From Bathymodiolus brooksi (Eukaryota > Mollusca > Bivalvia > Mytilida > Modiolidae), in NCBI GenBank assembly GCA_963680875.1, contig OY804582.1, positions 56,190,646 to 56,254,645 on the forward strand: a stretch of 64,000 nt of DNA, written 5' to 3'. Each line of letters starts with the position of its first letter. Position 1 is the stretch's first letter. A program made the position numbers and the translations under genes. Shown here piece by piece: positions 42,101 to 56,907 of the stretch. Under the pieces are notes generated by a model, which was not told where the DNA came from, did no database searches, and saw only the letters and a list, made by a program, of their open reading frames with translations.

Positions 42101-44520
42101 AAATAGTCATATTCCTGTACTACAATATCAGATAACCCAAACACAACATCAGCCAAATAGTCATATTCCTGTACTACAATATCAAATAACCCAAACACAA
42201 CATCAGCCAAATAATCGTATTCCTGTACTACAATATCAAATAACCCAAACACAACATCCACCAAATAGTCATATTCCTGTACTACAATATCAAATAATCC
42301 AAACACAACATCCACCAAATAGTGGTATTCCTGTACTACAATATCAAATAACCCAAACACAACATCCACCAAATAGTCATATTCCTGTACTATAATATCA
42401 AATAACCCAAACACAACATCCACCAAATAGTCGTATACCTGTACAACAATATCAAACATCCCAAGCACAACATTCACCAAATAGTCGTATTCCTGTACTA
42501 CAATATCAAATAACCCAAACACAACATCCACCAAATAGTCATATTCCTGTACTACAATATCAAATAACCCAAATACAACATCCACCAAATAATGGTATAC
42601 CTGTACTACAATATCAAATAACCCAAACACAACATCCATCAAATAGTCGTATACCAGTACTACAATATCAAATAACCCAAACACAACATCCACCAAATAG
42701 TCCTTATTCCTGTAAAACAATATCAAATAACCCAAACACAACATCCGCCAAATATTCGTATTCCTGTACTACAATATCAAATAACCCAAGCACAACATCC
42801 ACCAAATAGTCGTATTCCTGGACTACAATATCAAATAACCCAAACATAACATCCGCCAAATAGTCATATTCTTGTACTACAATATCAAATAACCCAAACA
42901 CAACATCAGCCAAATAGTCATATTCCTGTACTACAATATCAAATAACCCAAACACAACATCCACCAAATAGTCGTATTCTTGTACTACAATATCCAATAA
43001 CCCAAACACAACATCCACCAAATAGTCGTATTCCTGTACTACAATATCAAATAACCCAAACACAACATCCACCAAATAGTCATATTCATGTACTACATTA
43101 TCAAATAACCAAAAACACAGCATCCACCAAATAGTCATATTCCTGTACTACAATATCAAATAACCCAAACACAACATCCACCAAATAGTCGTATTCCTGT
43201 ACTACAATATCAGATAACCCAAACACAACATCAGCCAAATAGTCGTATTCCTGGACTACAATATCAAATAACCCAAACACAACATCAGCCAAATAGTCAT
43301 ATTCCTGTACTACAATATCAAAATAACCCAAACACAACATCAGCCAAATAGTCATATTCCTGTACTACAATATCAAATAACCCAAATACAACATCAGCCA
43401 AATAGTCATATTCCTGTACTACAATATCAAATAACCCAAACACAACATCCACCAAATAGTCATATTCCTGTACTACAATATCAAATAATCCAAACACAAC
43501 ATCCACCAAATAGTGGTATTCCTGTACTACAATATCAAATAACCCAAACACGACATCCACCAAATAGTCATATTCCTGTACTACAATATCAAATAACCCA
43601 AACACAACATCCACCAAATAGTCATATTCCTGTACTACAATATCAAATAACCCAAACACAACATCCACCAAATAATGGTATACCTGTACTACAATATCAA
43701 ATAACCCAAATACAACATCCACCAAATAATGGTATACCTGTACTACAATATCAAATAACCCAAACACAACATCCACCAAATAGTCGTATTCCTGTACTAC
43801 AATATCAAATAACCCAAACACAACATCCACCAAATAGTCGTATTCCTGTACTACAATATCAAATAACCCAAACACAACATCCGCCAAATAGTCGTATTCC
43901 TGTACTACAATATCAAATAACCCAAACACAACACCCGCCAAATAGTCGTATTCCTGTACTACAATATCAAATAACCCAAACACAACACCCGCCAAATAGT
44001 CATATTATTGCACTACAATATCAAATAACCCAAACACAACATCCACCAAATAGTCGTATTCTTGTACTACAATATCCAATAACCCAAACACAACATCCAC
44101 CAAATAGTCATATTCCTGTACTACAATATCAAATAACCCAAACACAACATCAACCAAATAGTCATATTCCTGTACTACAATATCAAATAACCCAAACAAA
44201 ACATCCACCAACTAGTCGTATTCCTGTACTACAAAATCAAATAACCCAAACACAATATCCGCCAAATAGTCATATTCTTGTACTACAATATCAAATAACC
44301 CAAACACAACATCCACCAAATGGTTGTATTCTTGTACTACAATATCCAATAACCCAAACACAACATCCACCAAATAGTCATATTCATGTACTACAATATC
44401 AAATAACCCAAACACAACATCCACCAAATAGTCATATTCCTGGACTACAATATCAAATACCCCAAACACAACATCCGCCAAATAGTCATATTCCTGTACT
44501 ACAATATCAAATAACCCAAA
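36902..44520. repeat. 7,619-bp tandem duplication, copy 1 (complete)
   Basis: This segment begins at GACAACATCC and is followed directly, from 44,521, by a second copy in the same orientation. It joins the last higher-order repeat of the 29-39 kb array to a block of the 15.8-20.5 kb type (39,769-44,520, which is exactly 88 x 54 bp). Between them, 38,366-39,768 holds units that are missing from the second copy, including the one-base-short AACCAAATACAGC unit near 39,320. Offsets read from bar-codes are 7,619 bp in the first part and 6,216 bp in the second, which differ by the missing 1,403 bp. Confidence 0.85.
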
Positions 44521-47500
44521 GACAACATCCACCAAATAGTCGTATTCCTGTACTACAATATCAAATAACCCAAACACAGCATCCGCCAAATAGTCGTATT
44601 CCTGTACTACAATATCAAATAACCCAAACACAACATCCACCAAATAGTCATATTCCTGTACTATAATATCAAATAACCCAAACACAACATCCACCAAATA
44701 GTTATATTCCTGTACTACAATATCAAATAACCCAAACACAACATTCACCAAATAGTCGTATTCCTGTACTACAATATCAAATAACCCAAACACAACATCA
44801 ACCAAATAGTCATATTCTTCTACTACAATATCAAATAACCCAAATACAGCATCCGCCAAATAGTCGTATTCCTGTACTACAATATCAAATAACCCAAACA
44901 CAACATCAGCCAAATAGTCATATTCCTATACTACAATATCAAATAACCCAAACACAACATCCACCAAATAGTCGTATTCCTGTACTACAATATCAACTAA
45001 CCTAAACACAACATCCACCAAATAGTCGTATTCCTGTACTACAATATCAAATAACCCAAACACAACATCCACCAAATAGTCATATTCCTGTACTATAATA
45101 TCAAATAACCCAAACACAACATCCACCAAATAGTTATATTCCTGTACTACAATATCAAATAACCCAAACACAACATTCACCAAATAGTCATATTCCTGTA
45201 CTACATTATCAAAAAACCCAAACACAACATCCACCAAATAGTCATATTCCTGTACTACAATATCAAATAACCCAAACACAACATCCACCAAATAGTCATA
45301 TTCCTGTACTACAATATCAAATAACATAAACACAACATCCACCAAATAGTCATATTCCTGTACTACAATATCAAATAACCCAAACACAACATGAGCCAAA
45401 TAGTCGTATTCCTGTACTACAATATCAAATAACCCAAACATAACATCCACCAAATAGTCATATTCCTGTACTACAATATCAAATAACCCAAACACAACAT
45501 CAGCCAAATAGTCATATTCCTGTACTACAATATCAAATAACATAAACACAACATCCACAAATAGTCATATTCCTGTACTACAATATCAAATAACCCAAAC
45601 ACAACATCCACCAAATAGTCGTATTCCTGTACTACAATATCAAATAACCCAAACACAGCATCCACCAAATAGTCGTATTCCTGTACTACAATATCAAATA
45701 ACCCAAACACAACATCCACCAAATAGTCATATTCTTCTACTACAATATCAAATAACCCAAACACAACATCCACCAAATAGTCATATTCCTGTACTACAAT
45801 ATCAAATAACCCAAACACAATATCTACCAATTAGTCATATTCCTGTACTACAATATCAAATAACCCAAACACAATATCCGCCAAATAGTCGTATTCCTGT
45901 ACTACAATATCAAATAACCCAAGCACAACATCCACCAAATAGTCGTATTCCTGTACTACAATATCAAATAACCCAAATACACCATCCACCAAATAGTCAT
46001 ATTCCTGTACTACAATATCAAATAATCCAAACACAACATCCACCAAATAGTGGTATTCCTGTACTACAATATCAAATAACCCAAACACAACATCCACCAA
46101 ATAGTCATATTCCTGTACTATAATATCAAATAACCCAAACACAACATCCACCAAATAGTCGTATACCTGTACAACAATATCAAACAACCCAAGCACAACA
46201 TTCACCAAATAGTCGTATTCCTGTACTACAATATCAAATAACCCAAATACAACATCCACCAAATAATGGTATACCTGTACTACAATATCAAATAACCCAA
46301 ACACAACATCCATCAAATAGTCGTATACCAGTACTACAATATCAAATAACCCAAACACAACATCCACCAAATAGTCCTTATTCCTGTACTACAATATCAA
46401 ATAACCCAAACACAACATCCGCCAAATATTCGTATTCCTGTACTACAATATCAAATAACCCAAGCACAACATCCACCAAATAGTCGTATTCTTGTACTAC
46501 AATATCAAATAACCCAAACACAACATCAGCCAAATAGTCATATTCCTGTACTACAATATCAAATAACCCAAACACAACATCCACCAAATAGTCGTATTCT
46601 TGTACTACAATATCCAATAACCCAAACACAACATCCACCAAATAGTCGTATTCCTGTACTACAATATCAAATAACCCAAACACAACATCCACCAAATAGT
46701 CATATTCCTGTACTACATTATCAAATAACCAAAAACACAGCATCCACCAAATAGTCATATTCCTGTACTACAATATCAAATAACCCAAACACAACATCCA
46801 CCAAATAGTCGTATTCCTGTCCTACAATATCAGATAACCCAAACACAACATCAGCCAAATAGTCATATTCCTGGACTACAATATCAAATAACCCAAACAC
46901 AACATCAGCCAAATAGTCATATTCCTGTACTACAATATCAAAATAACCCAAACACAACATCAGCCAAATAGTCATATTCCTGTACTACAATATCAAATAA
47001 CCCAAACACAACATCAGCCAAATAGTCGTATTCCTGTACTACAATATCAAATAACCCAAACACAACATCCGCCAAATAGTCATATTCCTGTACTACAATA
47101 TCAAATAATCCAAACACAACATCCACCAAATAGTGGTATTCCTGTACTACAATATTAAATAACCCAAACACAACATCCACCAAATAGTCATATTCCTGTA
47201 CTACAATATCAAATAACCCAAACACAACATCCACCAAATAGTCATATTCCTGTACTACAATATCAAATAACCCAAATACAACATCCACCAAAAATGGTAT
47301 AACTGTACTACAATATCAAATAACCCAAATACAACATCCACCAAATAATGGTATACCTGTACTACAATATCAAATAACCCAAACACAACATCCACCAAAT
47401 AGTCGTATTCCTGTACTACAATATCAAATAACCCAAACACAACATCCACCAAATAGTCGTATTCCTGTACTACAATATCAAATAACCCAAACACAACATC

Positions 47501-50500
47501 CGCCAAATAGTCGTATTCCTGTACTACAATATCAAATAACCCAAACACAACACCCGCCAAATAGTCGTATTTCTGTATTACAATATCAAATAACCCAAAC
47601 ACAACACCCGCCAAATAGTCATATTCTTGCACTACAATATCAAATAACCCAAACACAACATCCACCAAATAGTCGTATTCTTGTACTACAATATCCAATA
47701 ACCCAAACACAACATCCACCAAATAGTCATATTCCTGTACTACAATATCAAATAACCCAAACACAACATCAACCAAATAGTCATATTCCTGTACTACAAT
47801 ATCAAATAACCCAAACAAAACATCCACCAACTAGTCGTATTCCTGGACTACAAAATCAAATAACCCAAACACAACATCCGCCAAATAGTCATATTCTTGT
47901 ACTACAATATCAAATAACCCAAACACAACATTCGCCAAATAGTCGTATTCCTGTACTACAATATCAAATAACCCAAACACAACATCCACCAAATAGTCAT
48001 ATTCCTGTACTACAATATCAAATAACCAAAAACACAACATCCACCAAATAGTCATATTCCTGTACTACAATATCAAATAACCCAAACACAACATCCACCA
48101 AATAGTTTTATTCCTGTTCTACAATATCAGATAACCCAAACACAACATCAGCCAAATAGTCGTATTCCTGTACTACAATATCAAATAACCCAAACACAAA
48201 ATCCACCAAATAGTCATATTCCTGTACTACAATATCAAATAACCCAAAACACAACATCCACCAAATAGTCATATTCCTGTACTACAATATCAAATAACCC
48301 AAACACAACATCCACCAAATAGTCATATTCCTGTACTACAATATCAGATAACCCAAACACAACATCAGCCAAATAGTCATATTCCTGTACTACAATATCA
48401 AATAACCCAAACACAACATCAGCCAAATAATCGTATTCCTGTACTACAATATCAAATAACCCAAACACAACATCCACCAAATAGTCATATTCCTGTACTA
48501 CAATATCAAATAATCCAAACACAACATCCACCAAATAGTGGTATTCCTGTACTACAATATCAAATAACCCAAACACAACATCCACCAAATAGTCATATTC
48601 CTGTACTATAATATCAAATAACCCAAACACAACATCCACCAAATAGTCGTATACCTGTACAACAATATCAAACATCCCAAGCACAACATTCACCAAATAG
48701 TCGTATTCCTGTACTACAATATCAAATAACCCAAACACAACATCCACCAAATAGTCATATTCCTGTACTACAATATCAAATAACCCAAATACAACATCCA
48801 CCAAATAATGGTATACCTGTACTACAATATCAAATAACCCAAACACAACATCCATCAAATAGTCGTATACCAGTACTACAATATCAAATAACCCAAACAC
48901 AACATCCACCAAATAGTCCTTATTCCTGTAAAACAATATCAAATAACCCAAACACAACATCCGCCAAATATTCGTATTCCTGTACTACAATATCAAATAA
49001 CCCAAGCACAACATCCACCAAATAGTCGTATTCCTGGACTACAATATCAAATAACCCAAACATAACATCCGCCAAATAGTCATATTCTTGTACTACAATA
49101 TCAAATAACCCAAACACAACATCAGCCAAATAGTCATATTCCTGTACTACAATATCAAATAACCCAAACACAACATCCACCAAATAGTCGTATTCTTGTA
49201 CTACAATATCCAATAACCCAAACACAACATCCACCAAATAGTCGTATTCCTGTACTACAATATCAAATAACCCAAACACAACATCCACCAAATAGTCATA
49301 TTCATGTACTACATTATCAAATAACCAAAAACACAGCATCCACCAAATAGTCATATTCCTGTACTACAATATCAAATAACCCAAACACAACATCCACCAA
49401 ATAGTCGTATTCCTGTACTACAATATCAGATAACCCAAACACAACATCAGCCAAATAGTCGTATTCCTGGACTACAATATCAAATAACCCAAACACAACA
49501 TCAGCCAAATAGTCATATTCCTGTACTACAATATCAAAATAACCCAAACACAACATCAGCCAAATAGTCATATTCCTGTACTACAATATCAAATAACCCA
49601 AATACAACATCAGCCAAATAGTCATATTCCTGTACTACAATATCAAATAACCCAAACACAACATCCACCAAATAGTCATATTCCTGTACTACAATATCAA
49701 ATAATCCAAACACAACATCCACCAAATAGTGGTATTCCTGTACTACAATATCAAATAACCCAAACACGACATCCACCAAATAGTCATATTCCTGTACTAC
49801 AATATCAAATAACCCAAACACAACATCCACCAAATAGTCATATTCCTGTACTACAATATCAAATAACCCAAACACAACATCCACCAAATAATGGTATACC
49901 TGTACTACAATATCAAATAACCCAAATACAACATCCACCAAATAATGGTATACCTGTACTACAATATCAAATAACCCAAACACAACATCCACCAAATAGT
50001 CGTATTCCTGTACTACAATATCAAATAACCCAAACACAACATCCACCAAATAGTCGTATTCCTGTACTACAATATCAAATAACCCAAACACAACATCCGC
50101 CAAATAGTCGTATTCCTGTACTACAATATCAAATAACCCAAACACAACACCCGCCAAATAGTCGTATTCCTGTACTACAATATCAAATAACCCAAACACA
50201 ACACCCGCCAAATAGTCATATTATTGCACTACAATATCAAATAACCCAAACACAACATCCACCAAATAGTCGTATTCTTGTACTACAATATCCAATAACC
50301 CAAACACAACATCCACCAAATAGTCATATTCCTGTACTACAATATCAAATAACCCAAACACAACATCAACCAAATAGTCATATTCCTGTACTACAATATC
50401 AAATAACCCAAACAAAACATCCACCAACTAGTCGTATTCCTGTACTACAAAATCAAATAACCCAAACACAACATCCGCCAAATAGTCATATTCTTGTACT

Positions 50501-50736
50501 ACAATATCAAATAACCCAAACACAACATCCACCAAATGGTTGTATTCTTGTACTACAATATCCAATAACCCAAACACAACATCCACCAAATAGTCATATT
50601 CATGTACTACAATATCAAATAACCCAAACACAACATCCACCAAATAGTCATATTCCTGGACTACAATATCAAATACCCCAAACACAACATCCGCCAAATA
50701 GTCATATTCCTGTACTACAATATCAAATAACCCAAA
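44521..50736. repeat. 7,619-bp tandem duplication, copy 2 with 1,403-bp deletion
   Basis: Positions 44,521-45,984 match 36,902-38,365 (offset 7,619) and positions 45,985-50,736 match 39,769-44,520 (offset 6,216). The deletion junction lies within 45,983-45,998, a stretch that agrees with both sides, as expected for recombination between two out-of-register units. The copy ends where 50,737 continues with CCGCCAAATAGTGG instead of the GACAACATCC that starts the copy at 44,521. Divergence between copies is low, with scattered single-base differences such as CATAACATCC at about 45,437. Confidence 0.85.
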
Positions 50737-51103
50737 CACAACATCCGCCAAATAGTGGTATTCCTGTACTACAATATCAAATAACCCAAACACAACATTC
50801 ACCAAATAGTCATATTCCTGTACTACAATATCAAATAGCCAAAAACACAACATCCACCAAATAGTCATATTCCTGTACTACAATATCAAATAACCCAAAC
50901 ACAACATCCGCCAAATAGTCGTATTCCTGTACTACAATATCAAATAACCCAAACACAAAATCCGCCAAATAGTCGTATTCCTGTACTACAATATCAAGTA
51001 ACCCAAACACAACATCAGCCAAATAGTCATATTCTTGTACTACAATATCAAATAACCCAAACACAACATCAGCCAAATAGTCATATTCTTGTACTACAAT
51101 ATC

Positions 51104-52889
51104 AAATAACCCAAACACAACATCCACCAAATAGTCATATTCATGTACTACAATATCAAATAACCCAAACACAATATCCACCAAATGGTCTTATTCCTGT
51201 ACTACAATATCAAATAACCCAAACAAAACATCCACCAACTAGTTGTATTCCTGTACTACAATATCAAATAACCCAAACACAACATCCACCAAATAGTCGT
51301 ATTCTTGTACTACAATATCAAATAACCCAAACACAACATCCACCAAATAGTCGTATTCTTGTACTACAATATCAAATAACCCAAACACAACATCCACCAA
51401 ATAGTCACATTCCTGGACTACAATATCAAATAACCCAAACACAACATCCGCCAAATAGTCATATTCCTGTACTACAATATCAAATAACCCAAACACAACA
51501 TCCGCCAAATAGTCGTATTCCTGTACTACAATATCAAATAACCCAAACACAACATCCGCCAAATAGTCAGATTCCTGTACTACAATATCAAATAACCAAA
51601 AACACAACATCCACCAAATAGTCATATTCCTGTACTACAATATCAAATAACCCAAACACAACATCCGACAAATAGTCATATTCCTGTATTACAATATCAA
51701 ATAACCCAAACACAATATCCACCAAATAGTCGTATTCCTGGACTACATTATCAAATAACCCAAACACAACATCCGCCAAATAGTCATATTCCTGTACTAC
51801 AATATCAAATAACCCAAACACAACATCCACCAAATAGTCGTATTCCTGTACTACAATATCAAATAACCCAAACACAACATCCACCAAATAGTCGTATTCC
51901 TGTACTACAATATCAAATAACCCAAACACAATATCCACCAAATAGTCGTATTCCTGGACTATATTATCAAATAACCCAAACACAACATCCGCCAAATAGT
52001 CATATTCCTGTACTACAATATCAAATAACCCAAACACAACATCCACCAAATAGTCGTATTCCTGTACTACAATATCAAACAACTCAAACACAACATTAAC
52101 CAAATAGTCGTATTCCTGTACTACAATATCAGATAACCCAAACACAACATCAGCCAAATAGTCGTATTCCTGGACTACATTATCAAATAACCCAAACACA
52201 ACATCCGCCAAATAGTCATATTCCTGTACTACAATATCAAATAACCCAAACACAACATCCGCCAAATAGTCATATTCCTGTATTACAATATCAAATAACC
52301 CAAACACAACATCAACCAAATAGTTATATTCCTGTACTACAATATCAAATAACCCAAACACAACACCCACCAAATAGTCGTATTCCTGTACTACAATATC
52401 AAATAACACAAACACAACATCCGCCAAATAGTCATATTCCTGTACTACAATATCAAATAACCCAAACACAACATCCACCAAATAGTCATATTCCTGTACT
52501 ACAATATCAAATAACCCAAACACAACATCCGCCAAATAGTCAAAATCCTGTACTACAATATCAAATAACCAAAAAACACAACATCCACCAAATAGTCATA
52601 TTCCTGTACTACAATATCAAATAACCCAAACACAACATCCGACAAATAGTCATATTCCTGTATTACAATATCAAATAACCCAAGCACAATATCCACCAAA
52701 TAGTCGTATTCCTTGACTACATTATCAAATAACACAAACACAACATCCACCAAATAGTCGTATTCCTGTACTACAATATCAAATAACCCAAACACAATAT
52801 CCACCAAATAGTCGTATTCCTGGACTACATTATCAAATAACCCAAACACAACATCCACCAAATAGTCGTATTCCTGTACTACAATATCA
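51104..52889. repeat. 1.78-kb tandem duplication, copy 1
   Basis: Variant order repeats at offset 1,784 bp (33 x 54 + 2) in 52,890-54,690. Shared bar-codes are CCAAATGGTCTTATTCC, CCAACTAGTTGTATTCC, GTCACATTCC, GTCAGATTCC, CATCCGACAAATAG, a CTATATTATC unit, CATTAACC and GTCAAAATCC, followed by AACCAAAAAACAC. The same order appears once, without the duplication, in 20.9-22.7 kb. Confidence 0.82.
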
Positions 52890-54690
52890 GATAACCCAAA
52901 CACAACATCCACCAAATAGTCATATTCATGTACTACAATATCAAATAACCCAAACACAATACCACCAAATGGTCTTATTCCTGTACTACAATATCAAATA
53001 ACCCAAACAAAACATCCACCAACTAGTTGTATTCCTGTACTACAATATCAAATAACCCAAACACAACATCCACCAAATAGTCGTATTCTTGTACTACAAT
53101 ATCAAATAACCCAAACACAACATCCACCAAATAGTCGTATTCTTGTACTACAATATCAAATAACCCAAACACAACATCCACCAAATAGTCACATTCCTGG
53201 ACTACAATATCAAATAACCCAAACACAACATCCGCCAAATAGTCATATTCCTGTACTACAATATCAAATAACCCAAACACAACATCCGCCAAATAGTCGT
53301 ATTCCTGTACTACAATATCAAATAACCCAAACACAACATCCGCCAAATAGTCAGATTCCTGTACTACAATATCAAATAACCAAAAACACAACATCCACCA
53401 AATAGTCATATTCCTGTACTACAATATCAAATAACCCAAACACAACATCCGACAAATAGTCATATTCCTGTATTACAATATCAAATAACCCAAACACAAT
53501 ATCCACCAAATAGTCGTATTCCTGGACTACATTATCAAATAACCCAAACACAACATCCGCCAAATAGTCATATTCCTGTACTACAATATCAAATAACCCA
53601 AACACAACATCCACCAAATAGTCGTATTCCTGTACTACAATATCAAATAACCCAAACACAACATCCACCAAATAGTCGTATTCCTGTACTACAATATCAA
53701 ATAACCCAAACACAATATCCACCAAATAGTCGTATTCCTGGACTATATTATCAAATAACCCAAACACAACATCCGCCAAATAGTCATATTCCTGTACTAC
53801 AATATCAAATAACCCAAACACAACATCCACCAAATAGTCGTATTCCTGTACTACAATATCAAACAACTCAAACACAACATTAACCAAATAGTCGTATTCC
53901 TGTACTACAATATCAGATAACCCAAACACAACATCAGCCAAATAGTCGTATTCCTGGACTACATTATCAAATAACCCAAACACAACATCCGCCAAATAGT
54001 CATATTCCTGTACTACAATATCAAATAACCCAAACACAACATCCGCCAAATAGTCATATTCCTGTATTACAATATCAAATAACCCAAACACAACATCAAC
54101 CAAATAGTTATATTCCTGTACTACAATATCAAATAACCCAAACACAACACCCACCAAATAGTCGTATTCCTGTACTACAATATCAAATAACACAAACACA
54201 ACATCCGCCAAATAGTCATATTCCTGTACTACAATATCAAATAACCCAAACACAACATCCACCAAATAGTCATATTCCTGTACTACAATATCAAATAACC
54301 CAAACACAACATCCGCCAAATAGTCAAAATCCTGTACTACAATATCAAATAACCAAAAAACACAACATCCACCAAATAGTCATATTCCTGTACTACAATA
54401 TCAAATAACCCAAACACAACATCCGACAAATAGTCATATTCCTGTATTACAATATCAAATAACCCAAGCACAATATCCACCAAATAGTCGTATTCCTTGA
54501 CTACATTATCAAATAACACAAACACAACATCCACCAAATAGTCGTATTCCTGTACTACAATATCAAATAACCCAAACACAATATCCACCAAATAGTCGTA
54601 TTCCTGGACTACATTATCAAATAACCCAAACACAACATCCACCAAATAGTCGTATTCCTGTACTACAATATCAGATAACCCAAACACAAC
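52890..54690. repeat. 1.78-kb tandem duplication, copy 2
   Basis: Head-to-tail copy of 51,104-52,889. It differs at its start by a 2-bp loss (ACAATACCACC at about 52,957 where the first copy has ACAATATCCACC), which is why the offset is 1,786 before and 1,784 after that point. Predicted minus-strand peptides of 128 and 315 residues are identical in the two copies (51,239 and 53,023; 51,588 and 53,372). A third, partial echo of the right-hand portion continues to about 55,130. Confidence 0.82.
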
Positions 54691-55341
54691 ATCAGCCAAA
54701 TAGTCGTATTCCTGGACTACATTATCAAATAACCCAAACACAACATCCGCCAAATAGTCATATTCCTGTACTACAATATCAAATAACCCAAACACAACAT
54801 CCGCCAAATAGTCATATTCCTGTATTACAATATCAAATAACCCAAACACAACATCAACCAAATAGTTATATTCCTGTACTACAATATCAAATAACCCAAA
54901 CACAACACCCACCAAATAGTCGTATTCCTGTACTACAATATCAAATAACACAAACACAACATCCGCCAAATAGTCATATTCCTGTACTACAATATCAAAT
55001 AACCCAAACACAACATCCACCAAATAGTCATATTCCTGTACTACAATATCAAATAACCCAAACACAACATCCGCCAAATAGTCAGAATCCTGTACTACAA
55101 TATCAAATAACCAAAAAACACAACATCCACCAAATAGTCATATTCCTGTACTACAATATCAAATAACCCAAACACAACATCCGACAAATAGTCATATTCC
55201 TGTATTACAATATCAAATAACCCAAACACAATATCCACCAAATAGTCGTATTCCTTGACTACATTATCAAATAACACAAACACAACATCCACCAAATAGT
55301 CGTATTCCTGTACTACAATATCAAATAACCCAAACACAATA

Positions 55342-56907
55342 TCCACCAAATAGTCGTATTCCTGGACTACATTATCAAATAACCCAAACACAACATCTGC
55401 CAAATAGTCATATTCCTGTACTACAATATCAAATAACCCAAACACAACATCCACCAAATAGTCGTATTCCTGTACTACAATATCAAATAACCCAAACACA
55501 ACATCCACCAAATAGTCGTATTCCTGTACTACAATATCAAATAACCCAAACACAATATCCACCAAATAGTCGTATTCCTGGACTACATTATCAAATAACC
55601 CAAACACAACATCCGCCAAATAGTCATATTCCTGTACTACAATATCAAATAACCCAAACACAACATCCGCCAAATAGTCATATTCCTGTACTACAATATC
55701 AAATAACCCAAACACAACATCAGCCAAATAGTTATATTCCTGTACAACAATATCAAATAACCCAAACACAACACCCACCAAATAGTCGTATTCCTGTACT
55801 ACAATATCAAATAACCCAAACACAACATCCGCCAAATAGTCATATTCCTGTACTACAATATCAAATAACCCAAACACAACATCCATCAAATAGTCATATT
55901 CCTGTACTACAATATCAAATAACTCAAACACAACATTCACCAAATAGTCATATTCCTGTACTACAATATCAAATAACCCAAACACAGCATCCGCCAAATA
56001 GTCATATTCCTGTACTACAATATCAAATAACCCAAACACAACATCCACCAAATAGTCATATTCCTGTACTACAATATCAAATAACCCAAACACAACATCA
56101 GCCAAATAGTCATATTCCTGTACTACAATATTAAATAACCCAAACACAACATCCACCAAATAGTCATATTCCTGTAGTACAATATCAAATAATCCAAACA
56201 CAACATCCACCAAATAGTCATATTCCTGTACTACAATATCAAATAACCCAAACACAACATCCACCAAATAGTCATATTCCTGTACTACAATATCAAATAA
56301 CCAAAAAACAACCTCAGCCAAATAGTCGTATTCCTGTACTACAATATCAAATAACCCAAACACAACAACAGCCAAATAGTCATATTCCTGTACTACAATA
56401 TCAAATAACCCAAACACAACATCAACCAAAGAGTCATATTCCTGTACTACAATATCAAATAACCCAAACACAACATCAGCCAAATAGTCATATTCCTGTA
56501 CTACAATATCAAATAACCCAAACACAACATCCACCAAATAGTCATATTCCTGTAGTACAATATCAAATAACCCAAACACAACATCCACCAAATAGTCATA
56601 TTCCTGTACTACAATATCAAATAACCCAAACACAACATCCACCAAATAGTCATATTCCTGTACTACAATATCAAATAACCAAAAAACAACATCCACCAAA
56701 TAATGGTATGCCTGTACTACAATATCAAATAACCCAAATACAACATCCATCAAATAGTCGTATACCAGTACTACAATATCAATTAACCCAAACACAACAT
56801 CCACCAAATAGTCGTATTCCTGTACTACAATATCAAATAACCCAAACACAGCATCCGCCAAATATTCGTATTCCTGTACTACAATATCAAATAACCCAAG
56901 CACAACA
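55342..56907. repeat. 1,566-bp tandem duplication, copy 1
   Basis: The unit order repeats at exactly 1,566 bp (29 x 54) in 56,908-58,473. Markers include CATCTGCC (55,395 and 56,961), GTACAACAATATC (55,743 and 57,309), AACCTCAGCC (56,310 and 57,876), CCAAAGAGTC (56,426 and 57,992) and AATGGTATGCC (56,702 and 58,268). Because the period is a whole number of units and of codons, open frames pass from one copy to the next without a shift. Confidence 0.87.
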
